Origin: Bacteroidia bacterium
Lineage (GTDB): Bacteria > Bacteroidota > Bacteroidia > Bacteroidales > Azobacteroidaceae
Reading direction: 5' to 3'
NCBI GenBank assembly: GCA_025996865.1
Contig: BNTV01000001.1
Location: 1 to 64,000 of the forward strand
DNA: 64,000 nucleotides
In this document: positions 34,706 to 43,034 of the stretch, piece after piece
Layout: the number at the start of each line of letters is the position of its first letter
How positions within the stretch are numbered: the stretch's first letter is position 1
The notes under the pieces: model-generated
Told to the model about the DNA's origin: nothing
The model's input: only the letters and a program-made list of their open reading frames with translations
The model's database searches: none
Translations under genes and position numbers: made by a program

Positions 34706-34894
34706 ATGTTTGGCAAATTAAGTAAAGAACAATTGGAAAAGCTGGCGCTCTACACCGCGGGAATCAACAGTATCCTCGTGGAAGCGTTGCTGGCTTCGCC
34801 GTCGCCGGAATCGGAAGACGGGGAAGGAGAACGGGATGTTGAGGTAGAAATCTTCATTGTCGAAAAGGACAAGGAGCCGAAATCCCAAAAGTAA
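34706..34894 (+). CDS. Small acidic protein of the tra operon
   Basis: 62 residues with no family I recognise. An N-terminal helix (FGKLSKEQLEKLALYTAGIN) is followed by a very acidic middle (SPESEDGEGERDVEVEIF) and a Lys-rich end. It lies between traG and the DUF3876 gene, in phase with the operon and preceded by the leader motif. No membrane or signal segment. Possibly a regulator or chaperone of the assembly; this is a guess from position. Confidence 0.6.
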   Translation: MFGKLSKEQLEKLALYTAGINSILVEALLASPSPESEDGEGERDVEVEIFIVEKDKEPKSQK

Positions 34895-34906
34895 GGAGGG
34901 TGCGCC

Positions 34907-35212
34907 ATGTTCAGGAACAACAGTAACGTACCAGACCCATGTACCGCGCGGACGCATTTCCCCCTGCGGGAAATCGCCGGACGGTGGGTAAGCCCCGGCG
35001 GGTCGCCGGAAGTGCGTATAGTTTTCACGGGGACGCGCTACCGGCTGGAGTTTTCCTATGACGCCGCCACGGTCTTTACCTGCCCGATCCGCCACCAGTG
35101 GGGAGTTACGTTCTTCTACCTGTACGGGCGCATCAGGATAAGTTATGACGCCGAAAGGGACGTACTCATACTTTCCGACTACGGCGAATATATCCGGGCG
35201 GATGAGGAATAG
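34907..35212 (+). CDS. DUF3876 family protein
   Basis: 101 residues, beta-rich, with the DUF3876-like pattern: LREIAGRWVSPGGSPEVRI, TGTRYRLEFSYDA, TFFYLYGRIRISYDAERDVL, ILSDYGEYI. Function unknown. DUF3876 genes are regular residents between traG and traI in Bacteroides elements. Predicted cytoplasmic. Confidence 0.75.
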   Translation: MFRNNSNVPDPCTARTHFPLREIAGRWVSPGGSPEVRIVFTGTRYRLEFSYDAATVFTCPIRHQWGVTFFYLYGRIRISYDAERDVLILSDYGEYIRADEE

Positions 35213-35277
35213 CCCATACGTGGCTATTCCCACACCGGATAAAAAAATCAGTATTAACAATCAAAAAAAATCAAGTA

Positions 35278-35898
35278 ATGAAAAAGATGTTTTTATGCCT
35301 TACGGCAATCACGCTTTGCTTCGGTTATGAAGCAAAAGCGCAATGGGCGGTCATTGACCCGTCGAACCTCGCGCAAAATATACTGACGGTTTCCAAAACC
35401 GCCACCACCGCGACCAATGTCATCAACTCCTTCAAGGAAATGCAGAAAATCTACAGCCAGGGAAAGGAATACTACGACGCCCTCAAATCGGTGCATAACC
35501 TGATCAAGGACGCCCGCAAGGTCAGGGAAACGGTGGAACTGGTCAGCGAAATATCGCAGATATATTCCACCAGTTTCAACAGGATGCTGACGGATAAGAA
35601 CTTCACGCCGGCGGAACTGGAAGCCATCGGGGAAGGGTACGCCAAACTGCTGAAAGAGAGCGGCAACCTGCTTTCGGATATAAAGGATATCGTTTCGGCC
35701 TCCAACGGGCTTTCCATGACCGACGCCGAGCGTATGAACGTGATAGGCGGGATACATGCCAAAATGGTCGAGTACCGCAACCTTGTCCGGTACTATTCCC
35801 AAAAGAGTATCTCCGTTTCCTTTATCCGCAGCCAGCAGTCGGGCGACATGGAGCGGGTACGCGCCCTGTATGGTAATCCATCCGAAAGATACTGGTAA
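35278..35898 (+). CDS. traI: Conjugal transfer protein TraI (DUF4141, VirB5-like)
   Basis: 206 residues. A signal peptide (MKKMFLCLTAITLCFGYEAK followed by A) precedes a helical mature protein with VIDPSNLAQNILTVSKTATT and KEMQKIYSQGKEYYDALKSV. It matches DUF4141, secreted helical proteins likened to the pilus-tip VirB5. It ends 2 bp before traJ, the VirB6-like gene, an order typical for type IV secretion. Confidence 0.85.
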   Translation: MKKMFLCLTAITLCFGYEAKAQWAVIDPSNLAQNILTVSKTATTATNVINSFKEMQKIYSQGKEYYDALKSVHNLIKDARKVRETVELVSEISQIYSTSFNRMLTDKNFTPAELEAIGEGYAKLLKESGNLLSDIKDIVSASNGLSMTDAERMNVIGGIHAKMVEYRNLVRYYSQKSISVSFIRSQQSGDMERVRALYGNPSERYW

Positions 35899-35900
35899 TT

Positions 35901-36947
35901 ATGGTACTGCTTGCAATAGATTTTGAGAACCTGCACCAGCTTCTCAGGAACCTGTATCAGGAAATGATGCCCCTGTGCGCTGACATGGTGGGTGTGGCCA
36001 AGGGCTTGGCAGGCTTCGGCGCACTGTTCTATGTGGCCTGCCGCGTATGGCAGGCTTTAGCCAGGGCGGAGCCGGTGGACGTGTTCCCCCTGTTAAGGCC
36101 GTTCGCCATAGGGCTTTGCATCATGTTCTTCCCGACAATAGTTCTGGGAACGATCAACGCCGTTATGTCGCCCGTTGTCAAAGGGACGCATACCATACTG
36201 GAATCGCAGATAACGGACGTACACGACTTGCAGGAGCAAAAAAAGCAGTTGGAATACGATGCGCGGGTACGCGAGGGCAAGGCGTGGCTGGTCGATGATG
36301 AAGTGTACGACCAGAAGATGAAGGATTTGGGAATACTGGATGCTACGGAGAAACTCGGCATGTGGGTGGAACGCGGCTTTTACGACATGAAGATGTGGTT
36401 CCGGCAGTTGATCCGGGATTTTTTTGAGCTGCTGTTCAATGCCGCTTCCCTGACGGTCGATACCCTGCGTACCTTCTTCCTGGTCGTGCTGTCCGTATTG
36501 GGGCCGGTAGCCTTTGCCTTCTCCGTTTATGACGGCTTCCAGTCCACACTGGCCGGGTGGCTCTCCCGCTATATTTCGGTGTACCTGTGGCTGCCCGTGG
36601 CCGATTTGTTTTCGGCGGTGCTGTCCAAAATACAGGCGCTCATGCTGAAAACGGACATCGCCCTGCTGCAAGACCCGTCTTATGTGCCGGACGGCTCGGA
36701 CGGGGTACACATCATTTTCCTGGTTATAGGGATTATCGGGTATTTCAGCGTCCCGACGGTGGCTAACTGGATCATCCAGTCGGGTGGCATGGGAAGCTCG
36801 ATGAAGGGGGTTAATTCGATGGGAAACAAAGGCGCTGCAATGGTTGGAGGCGCAGCCGGAGCCGCTGCCGGGAATATGGCCGGACGCGCCGGGGGCGCTG
36901 TTAAAAATGTCGCAGGACGCCTGCTGAACAGGTCGAAAAGTGAATAA
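35901..36947 (+). CDS. traJ: Conjugal transfer protein TraJ (VirB6-like membrane channel)
   Basis: 348 residues with about six membrane helices, including LLRPFAIGLCIMFFPTIVLG and LRTFFLVVLSVLGPVAFAFS, and WLSRYISVYLWLPVADLFSA near the end. The C-terminal tail is Gly/Ala-rich (KGAAMVGGAAGAAAGNMAGR). It matches the Bacteroides TraJ family and is the polytopic inner-membrane part of the channel. Confidence 0.88.
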   Translation: MVLLAIDFENLHQLLRNLYQEMMPLCADMVGVAKGLAGFGALFYVACRVWQALARAEPVDVFPLLRPFAIGLCIMFFPTIVLGTINAVMSPVVKGTHTILESQITDVHDLQEQKKQLEYDARVREGKAWLVDDEVYDQKMKDLGILDATEKLGMWVERGFYDMKMWFRQLIRDFFELLFNAASLTVDTLRTFFLVVLSVLGPVAFAFSVYDGFQSTLAGWLSRYISVYLWLPVADLFSAVLSKIQALMLKTDIALLQDPSYVPDGSDGVHIIFLVIGIIGYFSVPTVANWIIQSGGMGSSMKGVNSMGNKGAAMVGGAAGAAAGNMAGRAGGAVKNVAGRLLNRSKSE

Positions 36948-36980
36948 GTGTAAATAAGCAATTAATTAATAAGTAAAACA

Positions 36981-37604
36981 ATGGAGTTTAAATCATTAAA
37001 AAATATTGAAACATCATTCAGGCAGATACGCCTTTTCGGTATCGTTTTCCTGGTTGCCTGTACCGCCGTCACCGGTTATTCGGTCTGGTCGTCGTACAGT
37101 TTCGCCGAAGCGCAGCGGCAAAAGATATATGTCCTCGACGGGGGCAAGTCCTTAATGCTTGCCCTCTCGCAAGATCTTTCGCAGAACCGTCCGGTGGAAG
37201 CCCGCGAGCATGTGCGCCGGTTTCACGAACTGTTCTTTACGCTCGCACCCGACAAGGCGGCTATCGAAAGCAATATCAACCGCGCCCTTTTTCTGGTGGA
37301 TAAGAGCGCTTTCAAATATTACCAGGATATGGCGGAAAAGGGGTACTATAACCGGATTATTTCGGGCAATATCAACCAGACTGTTGCGGTCGATAGCGTG
37401 GCGCTTGACCTTGATGTTTATCCGTACATGGCTGTAACCTACGCCCGGCAAATGATTATCCGGGCGTCGAATATCACCCAGCGGAGTTTGGTTACGCGCT
37501 GCAACCTTATCAATTCGGTCAGGAGCGACAACAACCCGCAGGGTTTCACGATGGAGAAGTTTGAAATCATTGAAAACCGCGATGTGCGGGTAATGGAAAG
37601 GTAG
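36981..37604 (+). CDS. traK: Conjugal transfer protein TraK (VirB8-like)
   Basis: 207 residues. An N-terminal cytoplasmic stub (EFKSLKNIETSFRQIRLFGI) leads into one membrane helix (VFLVACTAVTGYSVWSSY) and a periplasmic domain with EHVRRFHELFFTLAPDKAAI and YMAVTYARQMIIRASNITQR. It matches TraK, a VirB8-like scaffold bridging inner membrane and outer parts of the channel. Confidence 0.9.
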   Translation: MEFKSLKNIETSFRQIRLFGIVFLVACTAVTGYSVWSSYSFAEAQRQKIYVLDGGKSLMLALSQDLSQNRPVEAREHVRRFHELFFTLAPDKAAIESNINRALFLVDKSAFKYYQDMAEKGYYNRIISGNINQTVAVDSVALDLDVYPYMAVTYARQMIIRASNITQRSLVTRCNLINSVRSDNNPQGFTMEKFEIIENRDVRVMER

Positions 37605-37611
37605 GCAGGCT

Positions 37612-37905
37612 ATGGTACGGAAAATAATTCAACATGTGAACGAATGGCTGGAAGACATTCTGCGGGGCTTGCTCGGCAGGATGACCCCAGACCGCCGGGT
37701 AATCCTCATACTGACGATGCTCCTGGTGTTCGGCGGACTGTCGATATACATGACCGTAAGCAGTATCTACAACTTCGGCAGGGACAGGGGCGAGCGGATG
37801 CAAATAGAGCGCATCGAAGCCCTGAAGCTCCAGCTTGAACAAGCCCAAAGGGACAGTATTAACAATTTAAACAAATTTCACAATGGAACAGGAAAATTTG
37901 AATAG
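37612..37905 (+). CDS. traL: Conjugal transfer protein TraL (DUF3989)
   Basis: 97 residues with one membrane helix (VILILTMLLVFGGLSIYMTV) and a charged coiled-coil-like C-terminus. It matches DUF3989, the small membrane protein between traK and traM. Its last 23 bp overlap traM, so the two are coupled. Confidence 0.85.
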   Translation: MVRKIIQHVNEWLEDILRGLLGRMTPDRRVILILTMLLVFGGLSIYMTVSSIYNFGRDRGERMQIERIEALKLQLEQAQRDSINNLNKFHNGTGKFE

Positions 37906-39310
37906 GGGGACGCCACCGCCGGAAACGGCGGCAGCGCCCGAAGTACAACCAGCCGCGCCGGACGGTAAACCGGAAGCGAAAAAAGAGCATGGGAAGCTGG
38001 CTCAAAAACCGGTAAAGCCGAAAAAGGAACTTACTCCGGCTGAAATGCAAAAGCGCAGGAAAATGTTCATCATGCCGCTGTTCTTCCTGATTTTCGGCGC
38101 AGCCTTATGGCTCATTTTCGCCCCGTCCGGCAAGGACAAGGAGAAAGAAGCGCAGCAAGCCGGGCTAAACGTCGAACTGCCGATGCCGACCGACGGCGGG
38201 CTGGTATCCGACAAGCGCGACGCTTACGAGCGGGAAGCCATGCAGCAGAAGCAGCAGGATCGGATGCGCTCATTGCAGGATTTTTCCTACCAGCTTTCCC
38301 AGGCGGAGGAAAAAGCCCAAGCGGAGGTTCCCCAGTCCGAGGACTATTACGAAGCCCCGTCCCGTACTGCGAGCGGTAATGCTTCTTCACAGCACACTTC
38401 CGCCATCCAGTCCTCGACGGCAGCCTACCAGGACATCAACAAACAGTTGGGCGCGTGGTATGAGCAGCCGGAAGCGGATGAACAGCCGCAACCGGCGTTG
38501 GAATCCCGCATGCAGGAACTGGAGCGCAAGCTGGCGGAAGCCGAACAGCGCAAGGCTGCCGAAGATGAACAGGCGGCAATGCTGGAAAAATCCTACCAAA
38601 TGGCGGCGAGATATATGCCCCAAACCGCACAGGAAGCAAGCGGAGCGGCAACGGGCGAAACATCCGCTATGGCGGGACAATCCGGCAAAACGGCAGCACA
38701 GCCCGTGAAGCAGGTGCGGCAAAACGTAGTGTCGCTGTTGGCGGCTCCCATGAGTAACGGGGAATTTATTTCGGCATACAGCCAGCCGCGCAATACCGGA
38801 TTCCTGACTGCTGCCGGGAATGAAGGCGTACAGGATAAAAACAGTATCCGCGCCTGTGTTTATCAAACCGTAACGCTTACCAACGGGAAAGAAGTGCAAA
38901 TACGCCTGCTGGAGCCGATGCGTGTTGGGGATATGCTGATTCCCGCCAATACGGTAGTTACCGGGACGTGCCGTATCGGGGGCGAACGGATGGAGGTAAC
39001 GGTTAATTCAATCCAATATGCCGGCAACATTATTTCCGTAGAGATACTGGTCTATGATACCGATGGACAGCGGGGAATATCCGTACCCGGCTCGGACGAA
39101 ATCAATGCCGCCAAAGAAGTCGCCGCGACGCTGGCGAACTCTGCCGGAACCAGCATTATGATTTCCGACAACGCGGGGTCGCAACTCGCCGCCGATATGG
39201 GAAAGGGGCTGATACAGGGAGCATCGCAGTATGTGAGCAAGAAAATGAGCGTGGTAAAAGTAACGCTGAAAGCGAATTACCGCCTGCTCCTGCTTCCGAA
39301 AACACAATAA
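37883..39310 (+). CDS. traM: Conjugal transfer protein TraM (VirB10-like)
   Basis: 475 residues. A Pro/Ala/Lys-rich cytoplasmic N-terminus is followed by one membrane helix (FIMPLFFLIFGAALWLIFAP), a long charged coiled-coil region (about 90-235) and a C-terminal domain with VQIRLLEPMRVGDMLIPANT, VTVNSIQYAGNIISVEILVY and SQYVSKKMSVVKVTLKANYR. This is the TraM/VirB10 family, spanning inner membrane to outer membrane complex. Confidence 0.9.
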   Translation: MEQENLNRGTPPPETAAAPEVQPAAPDGKPEAKKEHGKLAQKPVKPKKELTPAEMQKRRKMFIMPLFFLIFGAALWLIFAPSGKDKEKEAQQAGLNVELPMPTDGGLVSDKRDAYEREAMQQKQQDRMRSLQDFSYQLSQAEEKAQAEVPQSEDYYEAPSRTASGNASSQHTSAIQSSTAAYQDINKQLGAWYEQPEADEQPQPALESRMQELERKLAEAEQRKAAEDEQAAMLEKSYQMAARYMPQTAQEASGAATGETSAMAGQSGKTAAQPVKQVRQNVVSLLAAPMSNGEFISAYSQPRNTGFLTAAGNEGVQDKNSIRACVYQTVTLTNGKEVQIRLLEPMRVGDMLIPANTVVTGTCRIGGERMEVTVNSIQYAGNIISVEILVYDTDGQRGISVPGSDEINAAKEVAATLANSAGTSIMISDNAGSQLAADMGKGLIQGASQYVSKKMSVVKVTLKANYRLLLLPKTQ

Positions 39311-39322
39311 ATAATCGCAAAC

Positions 39323-39337
39323 ACCACTAAAAAAATC
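39323..39337 (+). promoter_or_regulatory. ACCACTAAAAAAATC leader motif upstream of traN
   Basis: A perfect copy 30 bp before the traN start, in the 57-bp traM-traN gap. Confidence 0.5.
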
Positions 39338-39367
39338 TTTTTGTCAAACAATTAAAATTAAAAAGCA

Positions 39368-40330
39368 ATGAAACATCTTTTGATTCTGCTTGCCTTCGCG
39401 GTAAGCGCAATGACTGCCAATGCGCAGGAAAACAGGCAACAGGCGGCTACCGATACACTCGTCGCAGTAACATCGCCCTCCACAGGGGATTATTATCAGG
39501 GCTATACGCGCCCGCTGACCTTCAACCGGATGATTCCGCCGTATGCTTTGGAGGTAACGTTTAACAAGACGGTGCATGTCATTTTCCCGTCTGCCATCCG
39601 GTATGTGGACTTGGGGAGCGCTGACCTCATGGCAGCCAAAGCGGACGGTACGGAAAACGTCTTGCGGGTAAAAGCCGCCCTGCGCGACTTCTCACGGGAA
39701 AGCAATCTGGCGGTGATAACCGAAGACGGAGCGTATTATGCCTTCAATGTGAAGTATGCCGACGAACCTGTAAAGCTATCCGTCGAGATGAGCGATTTTT
39801 TGCACGACGGCGAGGCGGTAAACCGCCCGAACAATGCCCTGCAAGTCTATATGCAGGAATTGGGGCAGGAATCGCCGCTGCTGGTGCGCCTGATTATGCA
39901 GTCCATCTACAAAAACAATGACCGCGAAATAAAGCATATCGGCTGCAAACGCTTCGGAATCCAGCACACGCTAAAGGGAATTTATACCCATAACGGATTA
40001 TTGTATTTCCATTTACAGTTGAAAAACTCGTCCAACGTACCGTTCAACGTCGATTTTATCACCTTCAAAATCGTGGATAAGCAGGTGGCGAAGCGTACCG
40101 CTATTCAGGAACAGGTGATGTGGCCGCTCCGCGCCTACAACAATCTGATGCTGATTAACGGCCAGCACATCGAACGCATGGTGTTCGCGATGCCGAAATT
40201 CACCATTCCCGACGATAAGATGCTGGTCGTGGAACTCAACGAGCAAAACGGCGGACGGCATCAACGGTTTACGGTGGATAACGCCGATTTGGTAAGGGCA
40301 AAGGTTATTAACGAACTCAAAGTGAGGTAA
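39368..40330 (+). CDS. traN: Conjugal transfer protein TraN (DUF4138, VirB9-like)
   Basis: 320 residues with a signal peptide (MKHLLILLAFAVSAMTANAQ). The N-terminal part (TVHVIFPSAIRYVDLGSADL, DGAYYAFNVKYADEPVKL) resembles the VirB9 fold. The C-terminal part has NGLLYFHLQLKNSSNVPFNV, then the DFITFKIVDKQVAKRTAIQE block conserved in DUF4138. It forms the outer-membrane-associated core with TraM. Confidence 0.9.
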   Translation: MKHLLILLAFAVSAMTANAQENRQQAATDTLVAVTSPSTGDYYQGYTRPLTFNRMIPPYALEVTFNKTVHVIFPSAIRYVDLGSADLMAAKADGTENVLRVKAALRDFSRESNLAVITEDGAYYAFNVKYADEPVKLSVEMSDFLHDGEAVNRPNNALQVYMQELGQESPLLVRLIMQSIYKNNDREIKHIGCKRFGIQHTLKGIYTHNGLLYFHLQLKNSSNVPFNVDFITFKIVDKQVAKRTAIQEQVMWPLRAYNNLMLINGQHIERMVFAMPKFTIPDDKMLVVELNEQNGGRHQRFTVDNADLVRAKVINELKVR

Positions 40331-40332
40331 CC

Positions 40333-40917
40333 ATGAAACGGGCTATAATTATCCTGACGCTTGCCTTATGCTTCGCCCTTTCGGGCGGGGCATACGCGCA
40401 GCGTTGTTTACCGGGTATGCGAGGCATACAGGTAACGGGCGGTATGATGGACGGTATTTATTCGTCTGCAAATAAGAATGAAACAGGTTACTACTTCGGG
40501 ACGGCGATGGCTACCTACGCCAAAAACTGCAACAAATGGGTGTTCGGTGCGGAATATCTTGAGCGCTACTATCCCTATAAGGACAGCCGTATCCCTGTGG
40601 CGCAATTCACGGGAGAGGGCGGGTATTTCCTTAATATCCTCGCTGACGGCTCCAAAACGTTTTTCCTTTCGCTGGGCGGTTCGGCTTTAGCGGGGTATGA
40701 AACATCGAACTGGGGCGAAAAGACCCTGTACGATGGTTCTACGCTCCGGAACAAGGACGCATTTATCTACGGCGGGGCTATCACTCTCGAAATCGAAACG
40801 TACCTGACCGACCGTATTGTGTTGCTCCTGACAGGGCGCGAGCGCATCCTTTGGGGCAACTCTACGGGACATTTTCATACGCAGTTCGGCATCGGTTTAC
40901 GCTTTATGGTTGATTAG
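40333..40917 (+). CDS. traO: Conjugal transfer protein TraO
   Basis: 194 residues with a signal peptide (IILTLALCFALSGGAYAQ). The mature part alternates short beta strands with aromatic girdle residues (GYYFGTAMATYAKNCNKWVF, GAEYLERYYPYKD, HFHTQFGIGLRFMVD), typical of a small outer-membrane beta barrel. It matches TraO of Bacteroides elements. It ends 2 bp before the Dam-like gene. Confidence 0.87.
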   Translation: MKRAIIILTLALCFALSGGAYAQRCLPGMRGIQVTGGMMDGIYSSANKNETGYYFGTAMATYAKNCNKWVFGAEYLERYYPYKDSRIPVAQFTGEGGYFLNILADGSKTFFLSLGGSALAGYETSNWGEKTLYDGSTLRNKDAFIYGGAITLEIETYLTDRIVLLLTGRERILWGNSTGHFHTQFGIGLRFMVD

Positions 40918-40919
40918 GT

Positions 40920-41381
40920 ATGAAAACGAGCGACGAGTGGTACACGCCTGCGGAGATTATACAATCGTTGGGCGAATTTGACTTAGACCCTGCTTCTTCA
41001 CCGGAAGCCTACCGGCAGAACCGTTCGGCAAAGCATTTCTATACCGCCGAAGAAAACGGTTTGGAAAAAGACTGGCACGGCAGGGTATGGCTTAATCCGC
41101 CTTACTCGAATCCGCTGGTACAGCAGTTCCTTACAAAAATGACCGGACACAATAACGGTATCGCCTTGGTCTTCGCCAAAGTGGAAGCCAAATGGTTTCA
41201 CGACATTGTACTCCGGCACGCTACGGCAATCAAGTTCCTGTATGACAGGGTGCGGTTCTTCAGGCCGGACGGTACGCAGGGCTTACAGCCGAGAAATGGT
41301 TCCATGCTTATCGCATACGGAACGGAGAACGCCCGGATACTCTCCGGCAATACCCTGAAAGGGAAATTTTTGTATTTATAA
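40920..41381 (+). CDS. Phage-type DNA N6-adenine methyltransferase (Dam)
   Basis: 153 residues matching the short phage Dam family: DEWYTPAEIIQSLGEFDLDP at the N-terminus, catalytic motif WLNPPYSNPLVQQFL near residue 58, and RVRFFRPDGTQGLQPRNGSM in the middle. It methylates adenine in DNA. Its position inside the tra operon between traO and traQ is where related elements often carry a primase (traP). It may protect transferred DNA from recipient restriction. Confidence 0.85.
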   Translation: MKTSDEWYTPAEIIQSLGEFDLDPASSPEAYRQNRSAKHFYTAEENGLEKDWHGRVWLNPPYSNPLVQQFLTKMTGHNNGIALVFAKVEAKWFHDIVLRHATAIKFLYDRVRFFRPDGTQGLQPRNGSMLIAYGTENARILSGNTLKGKFLYL

Positions 41382-41410
41382 AATCAGTTCATCAACAAAA
41401 AATAATCACA

Positions 41411-41845
41411 ATGAGAAAGATAAAAAGTTTTTTCGGAATAACAGCGTGGCTGGCGGCTATGATGCTGCTGGCCTTAGCCTGTAGCGACGGTCTTGATATT
41501 CATACACGCTACTTGTTTGGTTTGGAAACTATGCCGGTTCCTAAAAAGATTGTGCAGGGCGAAACGGTGGAAATCCGCTGTAAATTAATCAGGGAAGGCG
41601 ACTATAAGGAGGCGCGGTACTACATTCGTTTCTTCCAAACGGACGGAACGGGGGAATTGCGCATGGACGATGGCAGGGTATTGACGTCTAACGACCTGTT
41701 CCCTCTGACAAAAGAAGTGTTCCGGCTGTACTACACTTCCCGGTGCACCGACCAGCAAACGATAGACGTGTATATTGAGGACGACGCGGGGCAGGTCATT
41801 CAAAAGACCTTTTCGTTCCAGAATGAAAGGGTGGAGGAAGAATAG
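41411..41845 (+). CDS. traQ: Conjugal transfer protein TraQ (DUF3872 lipoprotein)
   Basis: 144 residues. A lipoprotein-type signal (ITAWLAAMMLLALACSDGLD, lipobox Cys) is followed by an Ig-like domain (KKIVQGETVEIRCKLIREGD; YYIRFFQTDGTGEL; RVLTSNDLFPLTKEVFRLYY). It matches DUF3872/TraQ, the last gene of Bacteroides tra operons, and is followed by a terminator. Confidence 0.85.
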   Translation: MRKIKSFFGITAWLAAMMLLALACSDGLDIHTRYLFGLETMPVPKKIVQGETVEIRCKLIREGDYKEARYYIRFFQTDGTGELRMDDGRVLTSNDLFPLTKEVFRLYYTSRCTDQQTIDVYIEDDAGQVIQKTFSFQNERVEEE

Positions 41846-41864
41846 ATGTAAAAATCAGGTAAGC

Positions 41865-41893
41865 AAGCGCCCGGAGCAATTCGGGCGCTTTTA
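41865..41893 (+). terminator. Intrinsic terminator of the tra operon
   Basis: AAGCGCCCG (41865-41873) pairs with CGGGCGCTT (41882-41890) and runs into TTT, 20 bp after the traQ stop. Confidence 0.75.
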
Positions 41894-41913
41894 ATAACCG
41901 ATAAGATACAGTT

Positions 41914-42552
41914 ATGAAATACATCATATTATTCTTCGCCACGTTGCTGCACTTGTCCGTATATGGACAGCCAAACCGAAAATCAGAAATAGAAAGATTT
42001 ACGGAAAATATTTATTCGCCAACAGAACTTCTGAAAATAGCGGATTCGCTGCCAATGTCCGTAAACGAACTACCCGGCTATCCGGTCATTTTTCCGGTCA
42101 AGGAACCGTATATTTCATCGGGGTTCGGAAAACGTAACCATCCGGTTTATAAAACGCAAAAGTTCCATACGGGAATTGATTTTGCCGAAGTAAAAGGCAC
42201 TCCTGTATATGCCACAGGCAACGGAATAGTCATCCGCAAAGGCTACGATTCGGGATATGGATTTTTTATAGAAATCGGGCATGCAGGCGGTTTCCGCTCA
42301 TTCTATGCACACCTAAGCAAAACGTTGGTGAATACGGGCGATTCGGTAAGGATAGGCAAACACATTGCCTGTGTGGGAAACAGCGGGCTAACGACGGGCT
42401 ACCACCTGCACTATGAAATCAGGAAAGGCAACCAATTTTTGAATCCGGTAGAATGGTGCTGCTCTTTGCTGGAAGTGTTGTATTGCCAAGAACTATCTTC
42501 CAAAACGCAAGTGCAACCAATTTCAGCCAATGCCTTGAAAAACATTCGATAA
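41914..42552 (+). CDS. Secreted M23-family metallopeptidase
   Basis: 212 residues with a signal peptide (IILFFATLLHLSVYGQ). The LytM/M23 domain shows SSGFGKRNHPVYKTQKFHTG, FHTGIDFAEVKG (first zinc His and Asp), GYGFFIEIGHAGGFRSFYAH, and GLTTGYHLHYEIRKG with the HLH zinc motif. It cuts peptide cross-links in peptidoglycan and likely opens the wall for the transfer apparatus. It lies just after the tra terminator, in the same direction. Confidence 0.88.
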   Translation: MKYIILFFATLLHLSVYGQPNRKSEIERFTENIYSPTELLKIADSLPMSVNELPGYPVIFPVKEPYISSGFGKRNHPVYKTQKFHTGIDFAEVKGTPVYATGNGIVIRKGYDSGYGFFIEIGHAGGFRSFYAHLSKTLVNTGDSVRIGKHIACVGNSGLTTGYHLHYEIRKGNQFLNPVEWCCSLLEVLYCQELSSKTQVQPISANALKNIR

Positions 42553-42631
42553 ATAATCTTATCAAGTACCTGCGACACCGCACTATCAAAAGAATGCCAC
42601 TCGCAAAAGTTAAAACTGCTCTAAAAAAGCA

Positions 42632-42679
42632 TGTCAAAATTTCAAAAATAATTTGTACTTTTGTACCGTTATTTTGACA
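42632..42679 (+). promoter_or_regulatory. Promoter with flanking inverted repeat before the Xre gene
   Basis: TACTTTTG (42656-42663) fits the TAnnTTTG -7 box. It lies inside a perfect 9-bp inverted repeat, TGTCAAAAT (42632-42640) and ATTTTGACA (42671-42679), spaced 30 bp apart. The arrangement suggests an operator bound by the Xre protein for self-repression. Confidence 0.55.
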
Positions 42680-42748
42680 ATTCTAAAAAACAAAAGTCAG
42701 AACAAATGTAATAAATTGATTGATAAATAAATATTAAAATTTAACGCT

Positions 42749-43033
42749 ATGTTGTTTGGTAATAAAATTAGACAGTTAAGAGAAGAAAAACAGATGCTGC
42801 AACGCCAATTTGCCGCAGCATTGGAAATTGATACGCCGATGTACAGTAAAATTGAGCGTGGCGAACGCCGTGCCAAACGCGAACAGGTTATTGCACTTGC
42901 CAAAATTTTTAAAGTGAATCCGAATGAATTTTTAACCCTTTGGATTGCCGACAGGATTATTGAAGCGATAGAAGATGAAAAAGAGTTGGCGGGGGAAGCG
43001 TTAAAAGTGGTGCAAAAGAAAATAAACGAATAA
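42749..43033 (+). CDS. Xre-family transcriptional regulator
   Basis: 94 residues. The Cro/C1-type helix-turn-helix spans about 5-60: NKIRQLREEKQMLQRQFAAA, LEIDTPMYSKIERGERRAKR, EQVIALAKIFKVNPNEFL. The C-terminal tail (ELAGEALKVVQKKINE) is helical and is duplicated at the end of the next gene. It is the first gene of an AT-rich island and probably represses it. It starts 2 bp before the nuclease gene. Confidence 0.85.
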   Translation: MLFGNKIRQLREEKQMLQRQFAAALEIDTPMYSKIERGERRAKREQVIALAKIFKVNPNEFLTLWIADRIIEAIEDEKELAGEALKVVQKKINE

Positions 43034-43034
43034 A

